Below, piece by piece: positions 37,691 through 52,988 of a stretch of DNA of 64,000 nt. The position numbers and the translations under genes were made by a program. How positions within the stretch are numbered: the stretch's first letter is position 1; each line of letters opens with the position of its first letter. The stretch covers positions 5,286,761 to 5,350,760 of the forward strand of contig NC_084889.1 of assembly GCF_958979055.1 (NCBI RefSeq). The letters run 5' to 3'. The notes beneath the pieces were generated by a model. The model was not told the origin of the DNA, made no database searches, and was given only the letters and a program-made list of their open reading frames with translations. The DNA comes from Alnus glutinosa. Lineage: Eukaryota; Streptophyta; Magnoliopsida; Fagales; Betulaceae.

Positions 37691-40106
37691 ATGTTGCTTG
37701 ATCATTTTTGGAGAAGTTTGATGAAGAAGTGCTTTTGCTCTGTTCCGGGCTGCTGCTTTATTCTTAGCTGAGATCAATCAGTACCTGGGAACTGTCTGTT
37801 CTTCCTTTGATTTTTTATTGGGTTATCTCCCCGAACGATTTGTTGTAGGGGTTGTCTCCCCGTATCTTTTCTGCGAAAAGGGTTAACAAAGCACTGCATA
37901 TACTAAAACCAAATAGCAGAATGCACAGTGGCACTATCTATTCTTTTTGTCATCCGTCGAGATGATTTTGTAGTCCTTGCACTCACGATAGGAGTGGGGT
38001 CTCAACACATGAGTCTGTTTTGCTTAGTACAACAATCCAATTTTTTATGAAAGATCTGTGATAAAGAGGCAATTTTTGTGGGTTGACTCCCAATAAAAAC
38101 TTTATGGGCTTTCGTCATTGACAAGAGTCTTATTTTATCAATATATATATATATTCGGCAAAACCTACATGTGCATGTGTATATATATTTTTTCTGGTTG
38201 ATAAAATGAGAATCAACATTTTTTCTTACTTTAACATAAATTATGTTTGTAAAAGAAGAATATGAACTTATCTGGTGCATTCGATGAAGATGAACCTGGA
38301 GTTTCTCATCTTGCACGCTGCTTGATATGGGGCTCTTTGGGAGAGTTCCTCAAACTGGACCCTTGGCACATGACTATGCACTTCGAAGGATGGAAAATCT
38401 GGAGGGGTCCTTGGGGTGTGCCCTTCGAAACTAGAAGCTTGGGCATAGGGTCCTCGGGATAGTACCATCGGAATAATACTCTCGGTATGTGTCATCTCGG
38501 TAGAACACCATCGGGTCTAACTTTTCTCCTTGGTAGAACACCCTCGGGTCTAGCTTTTGTCCTCGGTCGAATACCCTTGGATCTAACTTTTGGAAGGGTG
38601 GCCACCTCGGGATAAAATGCCTCAGACTTTACTTTCTTGCTTTTATCTCCTGGACCGAAACATTGTGCTCTTCTTATTTGCTAATCAATAATATAACATA
38701 TGAAAGATATCCTACCAGCAGAGGCCCACTTCACGCAACTAGGACCAAATCCCTTCTATAGACCCTGGAGCCCTTCGGATTTAGATATGCTCACAAGAGC
38801 ACGAAGCATTACTGCCTTCCACTGCTATCTCCTATGTGCCTTGTCTCTTTCTTCTTTTTGGGCCTTTCTTTTCTTTTTTAAAAGCCAAAATTTTGAGGAC
38901 CTTGTTTTGGGCTTCGGTGGAAAGCGTCTCGATTCTGCCAGCTACTAGATTGATGGAGAATCTCTCCAAAGTCTGCCCTTCAACTGTTTTTTCAAGAATT
39001 TCCCTTTATACAATTCCTTCTACACATCAACTCTAAGCACCTCGATTTTTCCCGCGGGACCAATTTATGGACGATACACGAGTAGGCACTTCTTGGGCGG
39101 AGCTCTAAAAGGGCATGGACGAGCCGGCCTCTCATCATGTGAATGTAGGGGTTGTCATCGAGGGAAGACCCACAGAGATTGGGTGAGTCTCGGAGGTTCA
39201 CGGTTTCTGAGCCGCGAAAACTAGAGCATAGGGGTCCTAACTGCTTCTTGTTCTCTGTTTCGGGCGTTGGCCGAACCGTTGAGACGAAGCTTGGGCGATG
39301 GATTGGCCCCTTTCAATTTCTCTAATGTTCACCTATGGAAACCACGACTCGATAACTGGTGGTCACTGGGTCGGAGGAGAGTATCCGAATTCTTGGTCCA
39401 ACCGATCCGGGTTTGGCCTCTTTACTTTCAGCTTTTCTGCACGCCGTTCTTCCTTTTTCTGACGTCTTTCCTTACTTGAAGATCTCCAGATTACTGGGGC
39501 TTCCCACTGTGCAAAACCTGAAGTGCCGAAACACTTTGACGTCCCGTGGATCATAGTCGGGACTGGGCTCTATTCGGGTTTCTGGGATGAATCCTCGAGA
39601 TCGTTCGGGGCTCCAACGTCCCAGTGAGACCGAACCCATTGTTTGCACTTTGTTGAGCCTTTAGCTACTTGGATCGTGGGCGCCAGACCTTTCGAAATCT
39701 TGTGGCTCAATTTGGAATTGAGTTGCGCATCGTGGTGGATGGATTCACCTCAGAATTCTGGTTCAGGTCTACTGGCCACAGACTGAGCCTTTCACGCCCT
39801 TGTACCTCTCTCTTTGATCCATGGAAATCGTCGAAGGTTGGAGGTTCTGGGTCTCCATGGTTTCTTCTAACCCTTGATTTCTTCTAAAGCCGTGGATTGA
39901 TCGGGATCGGAGAAAAGCCCAAATCGTGAAATAGCCATGAGATCTGTGCCAACTCGCATTCTAGATTTTCTTTTGTTTTATCTTGACACGGATTGCACCC
40001 TTAATCTTGAAGATCTTTGTCCATTGACGAAGAAAGATTTGCAGATTTAATTTTGATCGCGCAGTCACCGTTACGGATTTCTTTTTCGCAAGAATGATTC
40101 ATCGTT
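37691..40106. other. Outer element interior, leader side
   Basis: Degenerate retroelement sequence with several 60-100-codon frames in all directions and no gag, protease or polymerase motif. (TA)n-like tracts occur at about 38140-38155 and 38178-38190. In element orientation this is the region downstream of the primer-binding site, where gag would be expected. Confidence 0.5.
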
Positions 40107-40125
40107 CCCACAGATGGCGCCAAAT
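40107..40125 (-). other. Primer-binding-site-like sequence of outer element
   Basis: On the element strand it reads ATTTGGCGCCATCTGTGGG, immediately after the LTR end. The TGGCGCC core is typical of several gypsy lineages. The exact tRNA was not determined. Confidence 0.65.
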
Positions 40126-40707
40126 TGTTGGTTCAATTTCCAGTATGGTGACGTGTCGCCTTATGATTCGTCTTCTCCCTTGGTATCTTCGCATTTCTTC
40201 GTATCTGCAAAATAGCAAACAACTAGTCGGGGGTGTCGACTACGCCCACTTCGATGCCTAAGTCAGTTCAAACTATTTATTTTTTGGAGAGTATCAATGA
40301 TCTCAGAGCTTAGAGAATGTGTGTGTAAAAAATATCTCACGTAGTAGTCTTGTTTATAGGCTCACAACTCATAGTTATGAAACTACTGGAGTGCTTGAAG
40401 CATAATCAGATTAGGAGTCTGAGTCCTAGATTACATAGTCTTTAATCTTATCTTCATAAAATTCAAATTGGGTAGTAGAGTCCAAACTGGATAGGACACT
40501 TTCTTCAGCTGATGCCATACTATTAGGTACCTTATCCCATATTTGATAGGATAAAAGTTTATCTTGATATACTTGGGATATGCGTCTTTTTGGAGATAAC
40601 GAATGGTCTTGTACTTAGGTTTGATTTGGCCGGGCCGACCCGATGGGTTAAGCCCCCCAATACTACCTTAGGCCCACGTCTTTTTTGAGCTAATTATTTC
40701 TCCAACA
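40126..40707 (-). repeat. Outer element LTR, intact copy
   Basis: 582 bp, TGTTGGTTCAATTTCCAG ... TTTCTCCAACA, with 6-bp terminal inverted repeats TGTTGG/CCAACA. The second half carries GGCCGGGCCGACCCGATGGG. Confidence 0.88.
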
Positions 40708-41395
40708 AGAATAGTTATTCACATTTTGTAGTTTGATGATAAAAGATATGTCATAATTGGAATTGAATAAAAACCGCTATAAAACCCTACGTAATTTTTT
40801 TTTTTTTCTAAACTAAACTTCAAAAACCAAAAACCAGAAAACATTTGTTGTGGGTAATTGCACAACTCCATAGGTCGGCCACCCACCCACAGAAAAACAT
40901 GGGGATGGCTGCATCACCCCTAGATCATCTTGTGGTGGACCCACGAGGTCATCCTGGCTCCGGGGTGTCCAAGGCCCTCCTTGACGCCAAACGGGGGTGG
41001 CCTATCTACACCTGACGCCAACCGGAAGCATTAGGGTTGGCCAATGCCACCTCGAAATTCATTGGGGTTGGTTGCACCACCCCTGGAATACCTTGGGGGT
41101 CCACCACGAGGAACTCCAGGAGTGGTGCGGCCACCCCTAGATTTTGTTGTGGGTGGTTGCCCACCCATTGGGGTGGTCGACTCATAGCAACAACAATGTT
41201 TTATTTTTTATATTTTTTGAGGGTTGGAAGGTTAAAATATAAAAGATAAAATATATATATATATATTTTTTTTCCCCCAAAAAAACTTTGTCTATTATTA
41301 AGGAATAGCTATTCTTCTTATTTTTAAGAGGAATGGATATTTCTCGAAATAAAATAGTTATTCCCATGCCTAAGAAATTAAGAATAGGTCTATCA
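40708..41395. mobile_element. GC-rich MITE-like block, copy 3, right part
   Basis: Resumes the element interrupted at 22346 (AGAATAGTTATTCACATT...), with the GC-rich core at about 40855-41195 and the GGAATAGCTATTC right-hand words. A TA tract lies at about 41252-41266. Confidence 0.6.
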
Positions 41396-41527
41396 ACAAA
41401 AGAATAACGAGACCTCAGTATTTAACAAAACACACGGTTTAAATAATACATGAAGCTTGAGATGGAAATCAGTTTTTGTTACGACCACAACGCTGAGCCG
41501 ACCAAAGTGGCAAGAGTCCTTCTACAC

Positions 41528-41683
41528 ATGAGTCTCTCATCCTCCCTTCATTCCCCTTTGATAATAAAAAAATTGATTTTTATTAAAAAGTTGTCTCTGA
41601 TGTGACATCAGAGACAACTTTTTTCTTAAAATCAATTTTTTTTTAAGGAAAAGAGGGTGATGAAGGGAGGATGAGAGACTCAT
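41528..41683. mobile_element. Foldback MITE, almost complete hairpin
   Basis: Arms ATGAGTCTCTCATCCTCCCT and its exact complement form the ends. The arms continue through ATCAATTTTT-type words to a centre GTTGTCTCTGATGTGACATC that pairs with AGAGACAAC. The whole 156 bp can fold into one hairpin. It is specific to unit 3, inside the GCTGAGCCGACC segment. Confidence 0.8.
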
Positions 41684-42079
41684 CTTTAGCATTTCCATGT
41701 GAATTAACGCCGACTTAAAAAAAAAAAGAACCGAGTGTCATTCTTAACTTCTAACCATGATCATATGGTAAAATTTTATAAATGAACTTTAGATCTAATT
41801 GGTAGTACAAGGTAAGCAATATTTATTTAATTTTGAAGATAGACCAAATATTATATCATCTTAATCCTAATAAGTGATAACAAAAGCTCTAAAATATAGA
41901 CATAAATTAGTTATAAATTCATGTCAAAAAAAAAAAGTTATAAATTGGTTTTTAACTAATTTCTATAAACTAGTCTCATAAAATTAGCTACAAATCCGTC
42001 CGCAATTTACCATTGACTCTGAAAAGCCAAATCAAGGAGTTTGAAACCGAAGTCGCCACTTGGGCTTGAACCCGGAGGC
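41684..42079. repeat. ADH copy 3 distal upstream region
   Basis: Homologous to 10230-10545 and to parts upstream of copies 1 and 2. A small A-tract expansion lies at 41926-41937. No gene is seen. Confidence 0.6.
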
Positions 42080-42104
42080 GCCCCTGAAAACCACCACTGG
42101 TTTT
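42080..42104 (+). promoter_or_regulatory. Anaerobic-response-like module, ADH copy 3
   Basis: GCCCC (42080-42084), AAAACCA (42087-42093) and TGGTTTT (42098-42104): the same perfect palindrome as copy 1. Confidence 0.65.
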
Positions 42105-42172
42105 GAATGGAAAAACCTTCAACAGATGAAGTTGAAAGTTCTTGGCGATTACCTCTCCTCCTCTCACTGACA

Positions 42173-42183
42173 CTATATATAAA
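42173..42183 (+). promoter_or_regulatory. TATA box, ADH copy 3
   Basis: TATATATAAAT in the context CACTATATATAAATATACCC, about 90 bp before the start codon. Confidence 0.75.
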
Positions 42184-42270
42184 TATACCCCCACAGAGAA
42201 AGACACAGACACGCGTCTTTCACAATCAAAACAAAGAGACCGATCATCATCATCATCGTCTGAGATAGCC

Positions 42271-45314
<3,044 letters not shown>

Positions 45315-45928
45315 ATCACTAGGGAGATTGTGCAATTATGGGAAGAGCAATTTGGATCCTCTCCATTTGAAATGTAATTCTCTCCATTTGAAGGGAAGAG
45401 GGCTTTTCTTTTTGGCGTGATGGGGACTTTTAATAAAAGATTTTGTAGTGTGGTTTATGATTTTTGCAGAGAGAACAAGCAGTTTTATGTATAAATGAAA
45501 TTTCACATATGTTTGCCGTTGCCTTTTTCAATAATATTTTCCAGTTTGTCTCTTATTATGGGAATCTTTATGTTTTCTTTTGAGATTATGAAGCTTGTTT
45601 ATTCAAATGTATCCATAAGGCATCTCCTTTCCGCTTTATTCCTTTTTCTTCCCGAACTCTTCCTAAATCCTTCCATAAAAGGACTTTAAGCAATAGATGC
45701 TTTCACTCCTTGAATTGAGGCTATGGTACTTGTTCGCACAATGGTATATATACCCAACAATGTCAATTATGCTTAAAGCAATAGATGCTTTCACTCCTTG
45801 AATTGCCGTACAATATCTACATTATATATTGAGTATTGCAGCTTATTCTAGAAATAATAATAATAATAATAAAGAATAATGCCTAAAATAAGGAGATCGC
45901 AATAATTATGGAGACTATTATGAAAAAT
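45315..45928 (+). other. ADH copy 3 3' UTR and flank
   Basis: AATAAAAGATTTTG (about 45431) is the likely poly(A) signal region. The flank contains two copies of an AATAGATGCTTTCACTCCTT segment (about 45693 and 45781) and an AAT microsatellite at about 45856-45870. No gene is seen. Confidence 0.55.
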
Positions 45929-46236
45929 ATCATGGGAATATTATGAAGATATTTTTGGGGATCCTATCATTCCAGCAAAAGAAGAGACAAAGGGGCATAA
46001 CGGTCGTGTGTGAGAATAAAAACATTGGTCAACAGAGGGGTAAGATTAGGGTTTCAGTGAGGGAGAAGAAAGGGGCGAGAGAAAAAGAGATTTGGTTTCA
46101 GATGAATTGAGAGAATGAAAATCAAATTTATTTTGTTGCTTTGATTTTATTTGCAACCCATTTTATCAATCCAATTCCATATTCCAATATATCTCTCATA
46201 CATCCTTATTTTCGAATTCCTTACAAGTTTCATAAT
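45929..46236. repeat. Repeat block R, copy 2
   Basis: Homologous to 9367-9676. Here it directly precedes the LINE. Because it also occurs without the LINE, it is not part of that element. Confidence 0.5.
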
Positions 46237-46260
46237 CCCCCTCTCAAAAAAATAAGAATT

Positions 46261-47232
46261 ATGGAAGGACGGCCCTGGTTGTTTGATGGATATCTGATCT
46301 CATTAGTAGAGTTCGATGGTTTAATGTCTCTGGCCAACATAAATTTTGATAGTGCTGCCTTTTGGATATGCATGTATAAGCTGCCTCTTGCATGCATGGG
46401 ACGTGAAGTTAGTTTCAAGATGGGGGCTTCAGTGGGGAAGGTTGAGGATGTAGACGTTATGGAGGGAGAGACAGGATGGGGGGAGTATCTTAGGGTGAAG
46501 GTTTGGCTTGATCTTACCAAACCCCTTCCAAGGGGTCGAATGTTACACATTCAAAACCGGTCCATCTGGATCCCTTTCAAGTATGAAAAATTGCCGCGGT
46601 TCTGCTTCATGTGTGGAGTGATTAAGCATGGTCCATTAGGATGCAGCAAGCTTGGATGTCGCTGGCCGCATGGTGGGGAGGAAGATTACCCGTATGGTAA
46701 TTGGTTACGGGTCTCAAATACCGCTAGGAGGGGTCCAATTGATGAAACTAGATTTGGCCGTCGAAGAGAAGGAGGATATGCATGGAGGGCTCCACAGTCC
46801 CCCACTGATGCAGGAGCGGAGAACACAGTCGGAGAAACAACCAGACCCGACGGCGAGGAGAGTTCCGGTCATGACATAGATGGAGCTTTGATGGAGGAAC
46901 CCGTTTCTGGAGGTTACCGAAAATCTCGAGATGCAGTCATTACTAAGGTAACGGCTGCGAATTCAGGGCCTGTTTCAAAAGTTTCCACCCAGGAACAATC
47001 TAGGTTGATATGCCCTGGCCTGATTATGGATGACGATCAGTATGCTAACGGTAAGGAATATGGTGCCAAATCATTAACTCCCATAACTACAATGGCAAGA
47101 AAAGGAAGGGGGAAAGAGCATTTGTCTGTAATGGAAACGTCTGGGCAAAAGAGGAAAGATTTTCATGCGAGTAATGAGGAGGTGGGGAAAGTCAAGGGTT
47201 CCGATCCCACCAAAGTAGCAGATATTAAATAA
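46261..47232 (+). pseudogene. LINE ORF1 remnant: DUF4283/zinc-knuckle protein
   Basis: Open for about 323 residues from the ATG at 46261, and further upstream in non-LINE sequence. It starts inside the DUF4283-type RNA-binding domain (MEGRPWLFDGYLISL). It continues with the linker WIPFKYEKLPRFCFMCG and a CCHC-like knuckle (CFMCGVIKHGPLGC), followed by a basic, Ser/Thr-rich tail. In plant L1 elements this protein coats the RNA. It ends at TAA (47230-47232). The missing N-terminus makes it non-functional as ORF1p. Confidence 0.8.
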
Positions 47233-47741
47233 GGAGTGATCCCTAAGAGACACGTGGGCAGCTGGGATTCAAAATTGGGGAAAATGGTGTATGAAGAATT
47301 AAATTTAGAGGATCCGGACCTCCAGCTGGAAAAAGACCCACACACTCAAATGTTTTTTCCACGTGGTGAAGGGGGGCCAATTACTAAGCTGAAAATGGGC
47401 CATGACTGTCCATCTAATACCTCTCCTGTCACCTGGACAGAGGACCCAGTGAACATTTCCACATAGAGCTCGATTGTTCTAGTAACATCTTCTTTAACTC
47501 AGGGTCCGATTCAAAAAGCTTCATCTGGGCATGGTCGTACTAGTAATTGAAAGAAATGCACAAGAGAGGGGCAACAGGAGACAACCCAGCTGGAAGTGAA
47601 TCCAGGAGGAGTAAAAACTTGAGGGGCAGGGGAGCATGTTTCTTCCGGTGAGCAGTCGACTTCAAAGAGAGGTAGATCTTCTTTTCTCTCAACACCAAAT
47701 GCTTCAAGGTCTTCAGCGGTGGCTGCCATGCAGCCTCACCC

Positions 47742-50700
47742 TTTGCCATGATGATACTAAGTCAGAACTGCCGGGGGCTTGGGAACCCCTGGATAGTTCA
47801 AGTTCTCACCAATTTGGTGAGAAACAAGAAACCCCATCTTGTGTTTCTTATGGAAACCAGGATGCTGCAGAATAAAGTGGACTATATTAGGAGGAAGTTG
47901 GGGTTTGACAGGTGTTTCGCGGTGGATTGTAAAGGGCGTAGTGGAGGCCTTTTGCTGCTATGAAAGTTTGAGGTTCGGTTAGAAATCCAAAATTACAGCC
48001 GTTGCCATATCAATGTTGTGATACAAAAAGGAGATAATGAACCTGTCTGGAAAGTCACGTGCTTTTATGGCCATCCAGAAGTTGCTAAGAGGGAAGAAGC
48101 TTGGAATCTCCTTCATTTTCTATCCAAAATGGAGCCTATCCCTGGTTGTGTGTTGGGGACTTCAATGAAATTCTAGTATCCTCGGAAAAGACCAGCAGTT
48201 CCATCCGTCCTTATCAACAAATGAAAGCATTTCAGTCGGCCTTGGATGATTGTAATCTAGCTGATCTGGGTTTTTCTGGCCCTAAATACACATGGTGCAA
48301 TGGGAGATATGGTGAGGATCTTTCTAGGGAACGGCTGGATAGGGCGGTTGCCAATGCCGAATGGATTCAACATTTCAGTACGGTTAAGGTGGAAGTGCTA
48401 GCCAGAGTAGTCTCGGATCATCATCTACTCCTGGTACATTTATCTAAGTCCTCTGTTGTCAAGTGGAAAAAATACAACACTTTTCAGTATGAAGCCAGTT
48501 GGTCCAAAAGGCCAGATTTTAGCAATGTGTTTAAACAGGCTTGGCAGGTTAAGCATAGAGGGGACCATCCTTGAAAGACAATCACCAGCACTATAAAAGG
48601 ATGCATGAAGGTTTTACAATAATGGGTGAGGAAAACAAACAATAACATTGCGGCACAGATTCAAAAGAAGACCCTAGAGCTCCACTCAATCCAAAAGGAG
48701 GAAAACTCAGTTTTGCTAGATAAGGAGCTTCACGTGAAGGAGGAGTTGAATTCTTTTTTGCAATAGGAAGATTTACACTGGCGTTAAAGAGCAAAGGAGA
48801 ATTGGTTGCATTATGGGGACCAAAATGCTAAATATTTTCATGAATGTGCAAATCAAAAGCAACACTGGCATCAAATAGAGATGATCAAGGATGAGGGGGG
48901 CCGGTTCTGTGAAAGCAAAGAAGATATAGAAGCTGCTTTTATTGCCTATTTCTCAAACTTATTTAAAGCAGGGTTTGACCTAGATATTGAGGGTTGTCTA
49001 GGTGCCCTCGACTGCAAGGTCACTCCTAAGATGAATCAACTTCTTCTAGCAGATATCACTATGGAAGATATTAGAGTGGCTTTGCAGCAAATGGCCCCGC
49101 TAAAAATGCCAGGTCCGGACGGATATTCGACTAGTTTCTACCACCAGAATTGGGCTATAATTCATAATGAGGTATGCTCAGTTGTACTACATTTTTTCCA
49201 TTCTGGTTCCTTGGATAGAGCAATTAATAAAACTCATATTGCTTTAATCCCAAAGAAAGAGCACCCTGAATCGGTCTTAGATTTTAGACCAATAAGTTTC
49301 TGTAATGTTCTGTATAAGTTAATTTCCAAAGTTTTGGCCAATAGGCTGAAATTGGTTTTACTTGATATTATCTCTTGTGCCCAAAGCGCTTTCATTCCAG
49401 GCAGGCTTATTACAAACAATATTCTGGCGGCCTTTTAGAAACAACATACCATGCAAACTAGAATGTGGAGTAAAACGGGCTTCATGGGTTTTAAACTCGA
49501 TATGAGCAAAGCGTATGATCGCATTGAGTGGCCGTTTTTGGAGGCTGTCATTAAACGATTGGGTTTTGCAAAACAATGAATTCGGTGGATTATGGTATGT
49601 GTTCGATCTGTATCTTACTCTATTCTCATAAGCAGATGCCCAGTCGAAGATATCCAGCCATCAAGAGGCATTCGTCAAGGGGACCCTATTTTCCTTTACC
49701 TTTTTTTTACTTTGTGGAGAAGCTTTTAGTGCTCTACTTCAGCAGGTAGAAAGAAATGGAGCGATTACTGGTATTCCCACCTCCCGTAGGGGTCCAAGGT
49801 TAAGTCACTTGTTTTTCGCAGATGATAGTATTCTTTTCTGCAAGGCCAACTCAGTAGAATGAAGAAGAATCATGAGAATACTGAGAGTTTACGAGAAGGG
49901 ATCGGGGCAAAAGCTAAATCTCCAAAAGACTTCTCTCTTCTTTAGATGCAACACTAGCTTGGAGCGGAAGCAGAAAATTTTGAGACTATCAGGGCTGTCC
50001 GAATCTCACCGGATTGAAACTTATCTCGGGCTCCCTTCTTTTGTGGGCCGATCCATGGAACATGCTTTTAGTTATGTCAAAGACAAGGTATGGAAGAAGA
50101 TTAGCAACTGGAAGTTTCAGTTTCTATCTCAAGCTGGCAAAGAGGTGCTTTTGAAATCCGTGATCTAGGCTATCCCGACCTACTGTATGGGTGTGTTTCA
50201 ACTCCCTATCTCGCTTTGTAAAGATATTAACAACTTGATGCAAAATTTTTAGTAGCAACATATGAATAAAAATTCTAAGATCCACTGGATGTGTTGGGAG
50301 AAAATTGGGCGTTCCAAATCTGTGGGTGGTATGGGTTTTCGGGATTTAGTGCTGTTTAACAAGGCTATGTTGGCAAAGCAAGGGTGGAGGTTTCTCCAAA
50401 ACCCAACTTCTCTTACCGCACAAATTTTTAAAGCTAAGTACTACCCAAGTGGGGATTTTTTAGGAGTTGCTCTAGGAAACCGTCATTCATATGTTTGGAG
50501 GAGCATTTGGCAAGCCAAGGAGTTGTTATCACAAGGCTTAATCTGGAGGGTAGGAGACAGAAAAATTATTAAGATTTGGGGGGATCATTGGCTCCCCACA
50601 CCTCACACCTTCAAAGTCCAAACTTGCCCCCAGTCTATGGATTGTAATTCATTGGTGGCTTCTCTTATTGACCCACTCACTAAAAATTGGAATTCTGAGC

Positions 50701-51850
50701 TACTCCAGGAGGTGTTTCAACATGAAGAAGCTCTTGTCATTTCTAATATTCCTCTTTATCCCCTCCAACCACCGGATCGGCTAATTTGGCGAGGAACGAC
50801 AAATTGGGTGTTTACTGTGTGTAGTGCCTACCATTTGGGGAAAGAATTGCGAGATAACATGGCCGCTCAAAGCTCTACATCAAGCGAGGATCAGGATGTT
50901 TGGAAATCTCTATGGGCTTTGATAGTGTCGTATGCAGTGAAGAACTTTGCATGGAGAGCTTACCATGAGGTGCTGCCTACTGGTGCTAATTTAAGGAGAA
51001 GAAAGGTTGTGGAGGTAGCTACATGTCCTTGGTGTGAAACTGCTGAAGAAAATTTAATTCATGCTGTTTGGGCTTGCCCAGCAGCCCAAGATGTGTGGGG
51101 ATCCCATTTATCTTATTTCCACAAGTGCAGCTGTGTAGTTTCTTCTTTTAGGGAACTTTTTGCCAAATGTTTGCAACAGTTCCCTAGAGAGATTGTCGAG
51201 CTTATGATTGTGGTGGCACGAGCAATATGGTTTCGTAGAAATAAGCTTATTTTTTAGGGCCAATTTCAGCATCCAGATGAAACTTATAAAGGAGCTTTGA
51301 AGTCTTTGGAAGATTTCCGGATGAGCAAGCAGTTGGAAATAATAAGGGAACCGAGTTTGGGTCATCTGGGACAAAATCTTCATTTTGAAGCATGGCGCCT
51401 GCCCCCACCAAGTGTTGTTAAGATTAATTTTGATGCAGCTCCAGATGCTCAGCAGGGATATGTTGGTGTGGGGATTATTGCTCGGGATCATATGGGTTTC
51501 TTCTTGGGTGCTCGGAGCATTGTTTATAAATTGAAGGTGCAGGCAAAGATTGCAGAATCCATTGTAGCCCTTGGAGCTGTGCTGTTCAGGAAGGAAATCG
51601 GTTTTTTGGATGTCATTTTTGAAGGGGATGCAAAACAGGTAGTGTCAGAGATTAATTTAAACCCCCCTACCTCTCTAACTCCGGCCATTTCACAGAGAGC
51701 ATCAATAAGGAAAAACTTGGGCTAGGGTCCAGTCAGTTTATTTACCCTCCCTGGGAGAAGAATTCGGCAGCCCATTGTCTTGCCAAAGAAGCTATTTGTA
51801 ATAAAATTAATGTGTTGTTGTGGGATGATATTCCTTCTTGTATCTCCACC
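47742..51850 (+). pseudogene. LINE ORF2 remnant: endonuclease, reverse transcriptase, RNase H
   Basis: Begins with the endonuclease (LSQNCRGLGNPW at about 47754; VGDFNEIL at about 48153; SDHHLLLVHL at about 48416). The reverse transcriptase follows (PGPDGYSTSFYHQNW at about 49110; DFRPISFCNVLYKLISK at about 49280; SKAYDRIEW near 49506; FADD at about 49816), then the zf-RVT region (NFAWRAYHEVLP at about 50944) and an RNase H-like end (KINFDAAPD at about 51420). At least seven stops or frameshifts break it, for example near 47962, 48573, 49437, 49577, 49860, 50166 and 51257. It is inactive. Confidence 0.9.
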
Positions 51851-51908
51851 ATTGTTTTTAGGAAAGCAGTTTCTCCCTAGATTCTTTTTGTTTTGTGGGA
51901 TCACTATG

Positions 51909-52164
51909 GAGCTGTTTGGTAAGTAATTGTGAAATGAAATATTTATTTGAATAGTAGTAGAAGTGATTGATGCGATATAAAATTTGTGAATGTTTTATAG
52001 AAAAGTAAAAAAGTTTTATTTTGTAGTGAGTTTTTATTTGAATAGTAATAAAAAATTATTGATGTGATGTAAAAAGTGTAAAAAAATTAGAATGTTTTTT
52101 ATTAGATTTTTTTAGAGAAGTGGAATGGGAATTGAAAATTTTACTATTGATTGTCAAACAGCTC
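51909..52164. mobile_element. MITE, GTTTGG-terminal family, copy d (nested in LINE)
   Basis: Ends GAGCTGTTTGGTAA and TTGTCAAACAGCTC are inverted. The core AATAGTAATAAAAAATTATT followed by a GATGTGATGTAAAA motif matches copies a-c. It is inserted between the end of ORF2 and the LINE poly(A). Confidence 0.7.
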
Positions 52165-52225
52165 CTATATATTTTGATGAATGAAGAATTAGAGATTATT
52201 TTGTTTTAAAAAAAAAAAAAAAAAA

Positions 52226-52465
52226 GAAGTTTACAACTGATCAGCCGCTAATTAATTGACACCGCCTCATTTGGTAGCTTGTGCTTGTTCTTCCAATAAA
52301 CTCAAAAAAGAAAATTTAACGATAACAGAGGTCTTGATTTTATTAAGTCTACGACATATGACATATCTTTATGTTAATTTATTAATATTCAGTCATTGTT
52401 AGCTATTGGCTAAGACAAATCACCAACAGTACGTTTTGGCATCTTATGACTCTTGTCTCATGCAC
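52226..52465. other. Spacer between LINE and fragment A copy 4
   Basis: No gene is seen. A short word GCTAATTAATTGACACCGCC (about 52247) recurs in similar form downstream of the desaturase gene (about 59395), hinting at a shared flank or a small repeat. Confidence 0.45.
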
Positions 52466-52564
52466 AACGGCAGGTAAATTAAAGGAAAAGGAGAGTAGCT
52501 CCGGAAAGTATCCCCGAAACACCTGTTTTTTTATGACTATTATAGTCCTCTCTTGCCAAGAAGA

Positions 52565-52595
<31 letters not shown>

Positions 52596-52988
52596 TTTTT
52601 AACAAAAACCGTGCGTTGTCGTCTTAGGTGCAGGCAGCTATGGAGTCACTTGCTGTAAGGCATATAATATCTGCAACTGCAACCCATCAAGGTTCCCAAA
52701 GGAGAAGAGATCAAGCAAGCCCAATTCAAAGAAGAAGGATTCACACCCAAACCGGGCGTTTTTGCTTCCCCGTTCTCTCCATAAAGTCTGATTTTCAAGG
52801 TATATATACACTAACTTTGTTTTCCATGGAAAAATGAGAAACTCACCGCCACCGGCTTCATCCAACCAAGCCCCTGCTATTTCTTAATCTCCCTGTCGAA
52901 TGGCCTTTTCCTCCCCGGTCCGATCATAGCTCCAGTTAAACCGTACTTGATTTCACATTTTCAGCTTTTTGCTTAACAGCTAGCTAGC
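52466..52988 (+). pseudogene. Fragment A copy 4, fused to ADH copy 4 leader
   Basis: The exon-like reading starts at 52640 (MESLAVRHIISATATHQG) and stays open to the donor-like GGTATATA at about 52799. The 3' part ends at CAGCTAGCTAGCACATG, where the sequence switches to ADH proximal promoter. In the other units several kilobases separate these two sequences. Confidence 0.55.

Larger units (their letters stand above)
22347..40707 (-). mobile_element. Outer LTR retrotransposon, non-autonomous (Tat/Ogre-like?)
   Basis: Its LTRs are 40126-40707 (582 bp, TGTTGG...CCAACA) and 22347-22589 plus 32957-33294 (581 bp after removing the nested element). In minus orientation the 5' LTR is followed by ATTTGGCGCCATCTGTGGG (40107-40125), a primer-binding-site-like sequence of the kind seen in Tat/Ogre-group gypsy elements. 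Lineage is therefore an inference. The 6.8-kb interior has no gag, protease or polymerase frame; it holds minisatellites at 34125-37060 and 37320-37690. The two LTRs differ at roughly one base in ten over the first 240 bp, mostly C/T and A/G, so the insertion is old. Confidence 0.85.
46237..52225 (+). mobile_element. L1-type LINE, 5'-truncated and decayed
   Basis: Two-ORF plant LINE ending in poly(A) at 52208-52225. ORF1 and ORF2 remnants are listed separately. It is 5'-truncated within ORF1, because the nucleic-acid-binding N-terminal domain begins abruptly. A possible diverged target duplication is AAGTTTCATAA (about 46226) versus AAGTTTACAAC (about 52228), which is weak. A GTTTGG-family MITE sits in its 3' UTR. 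Confidence 0.88.
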
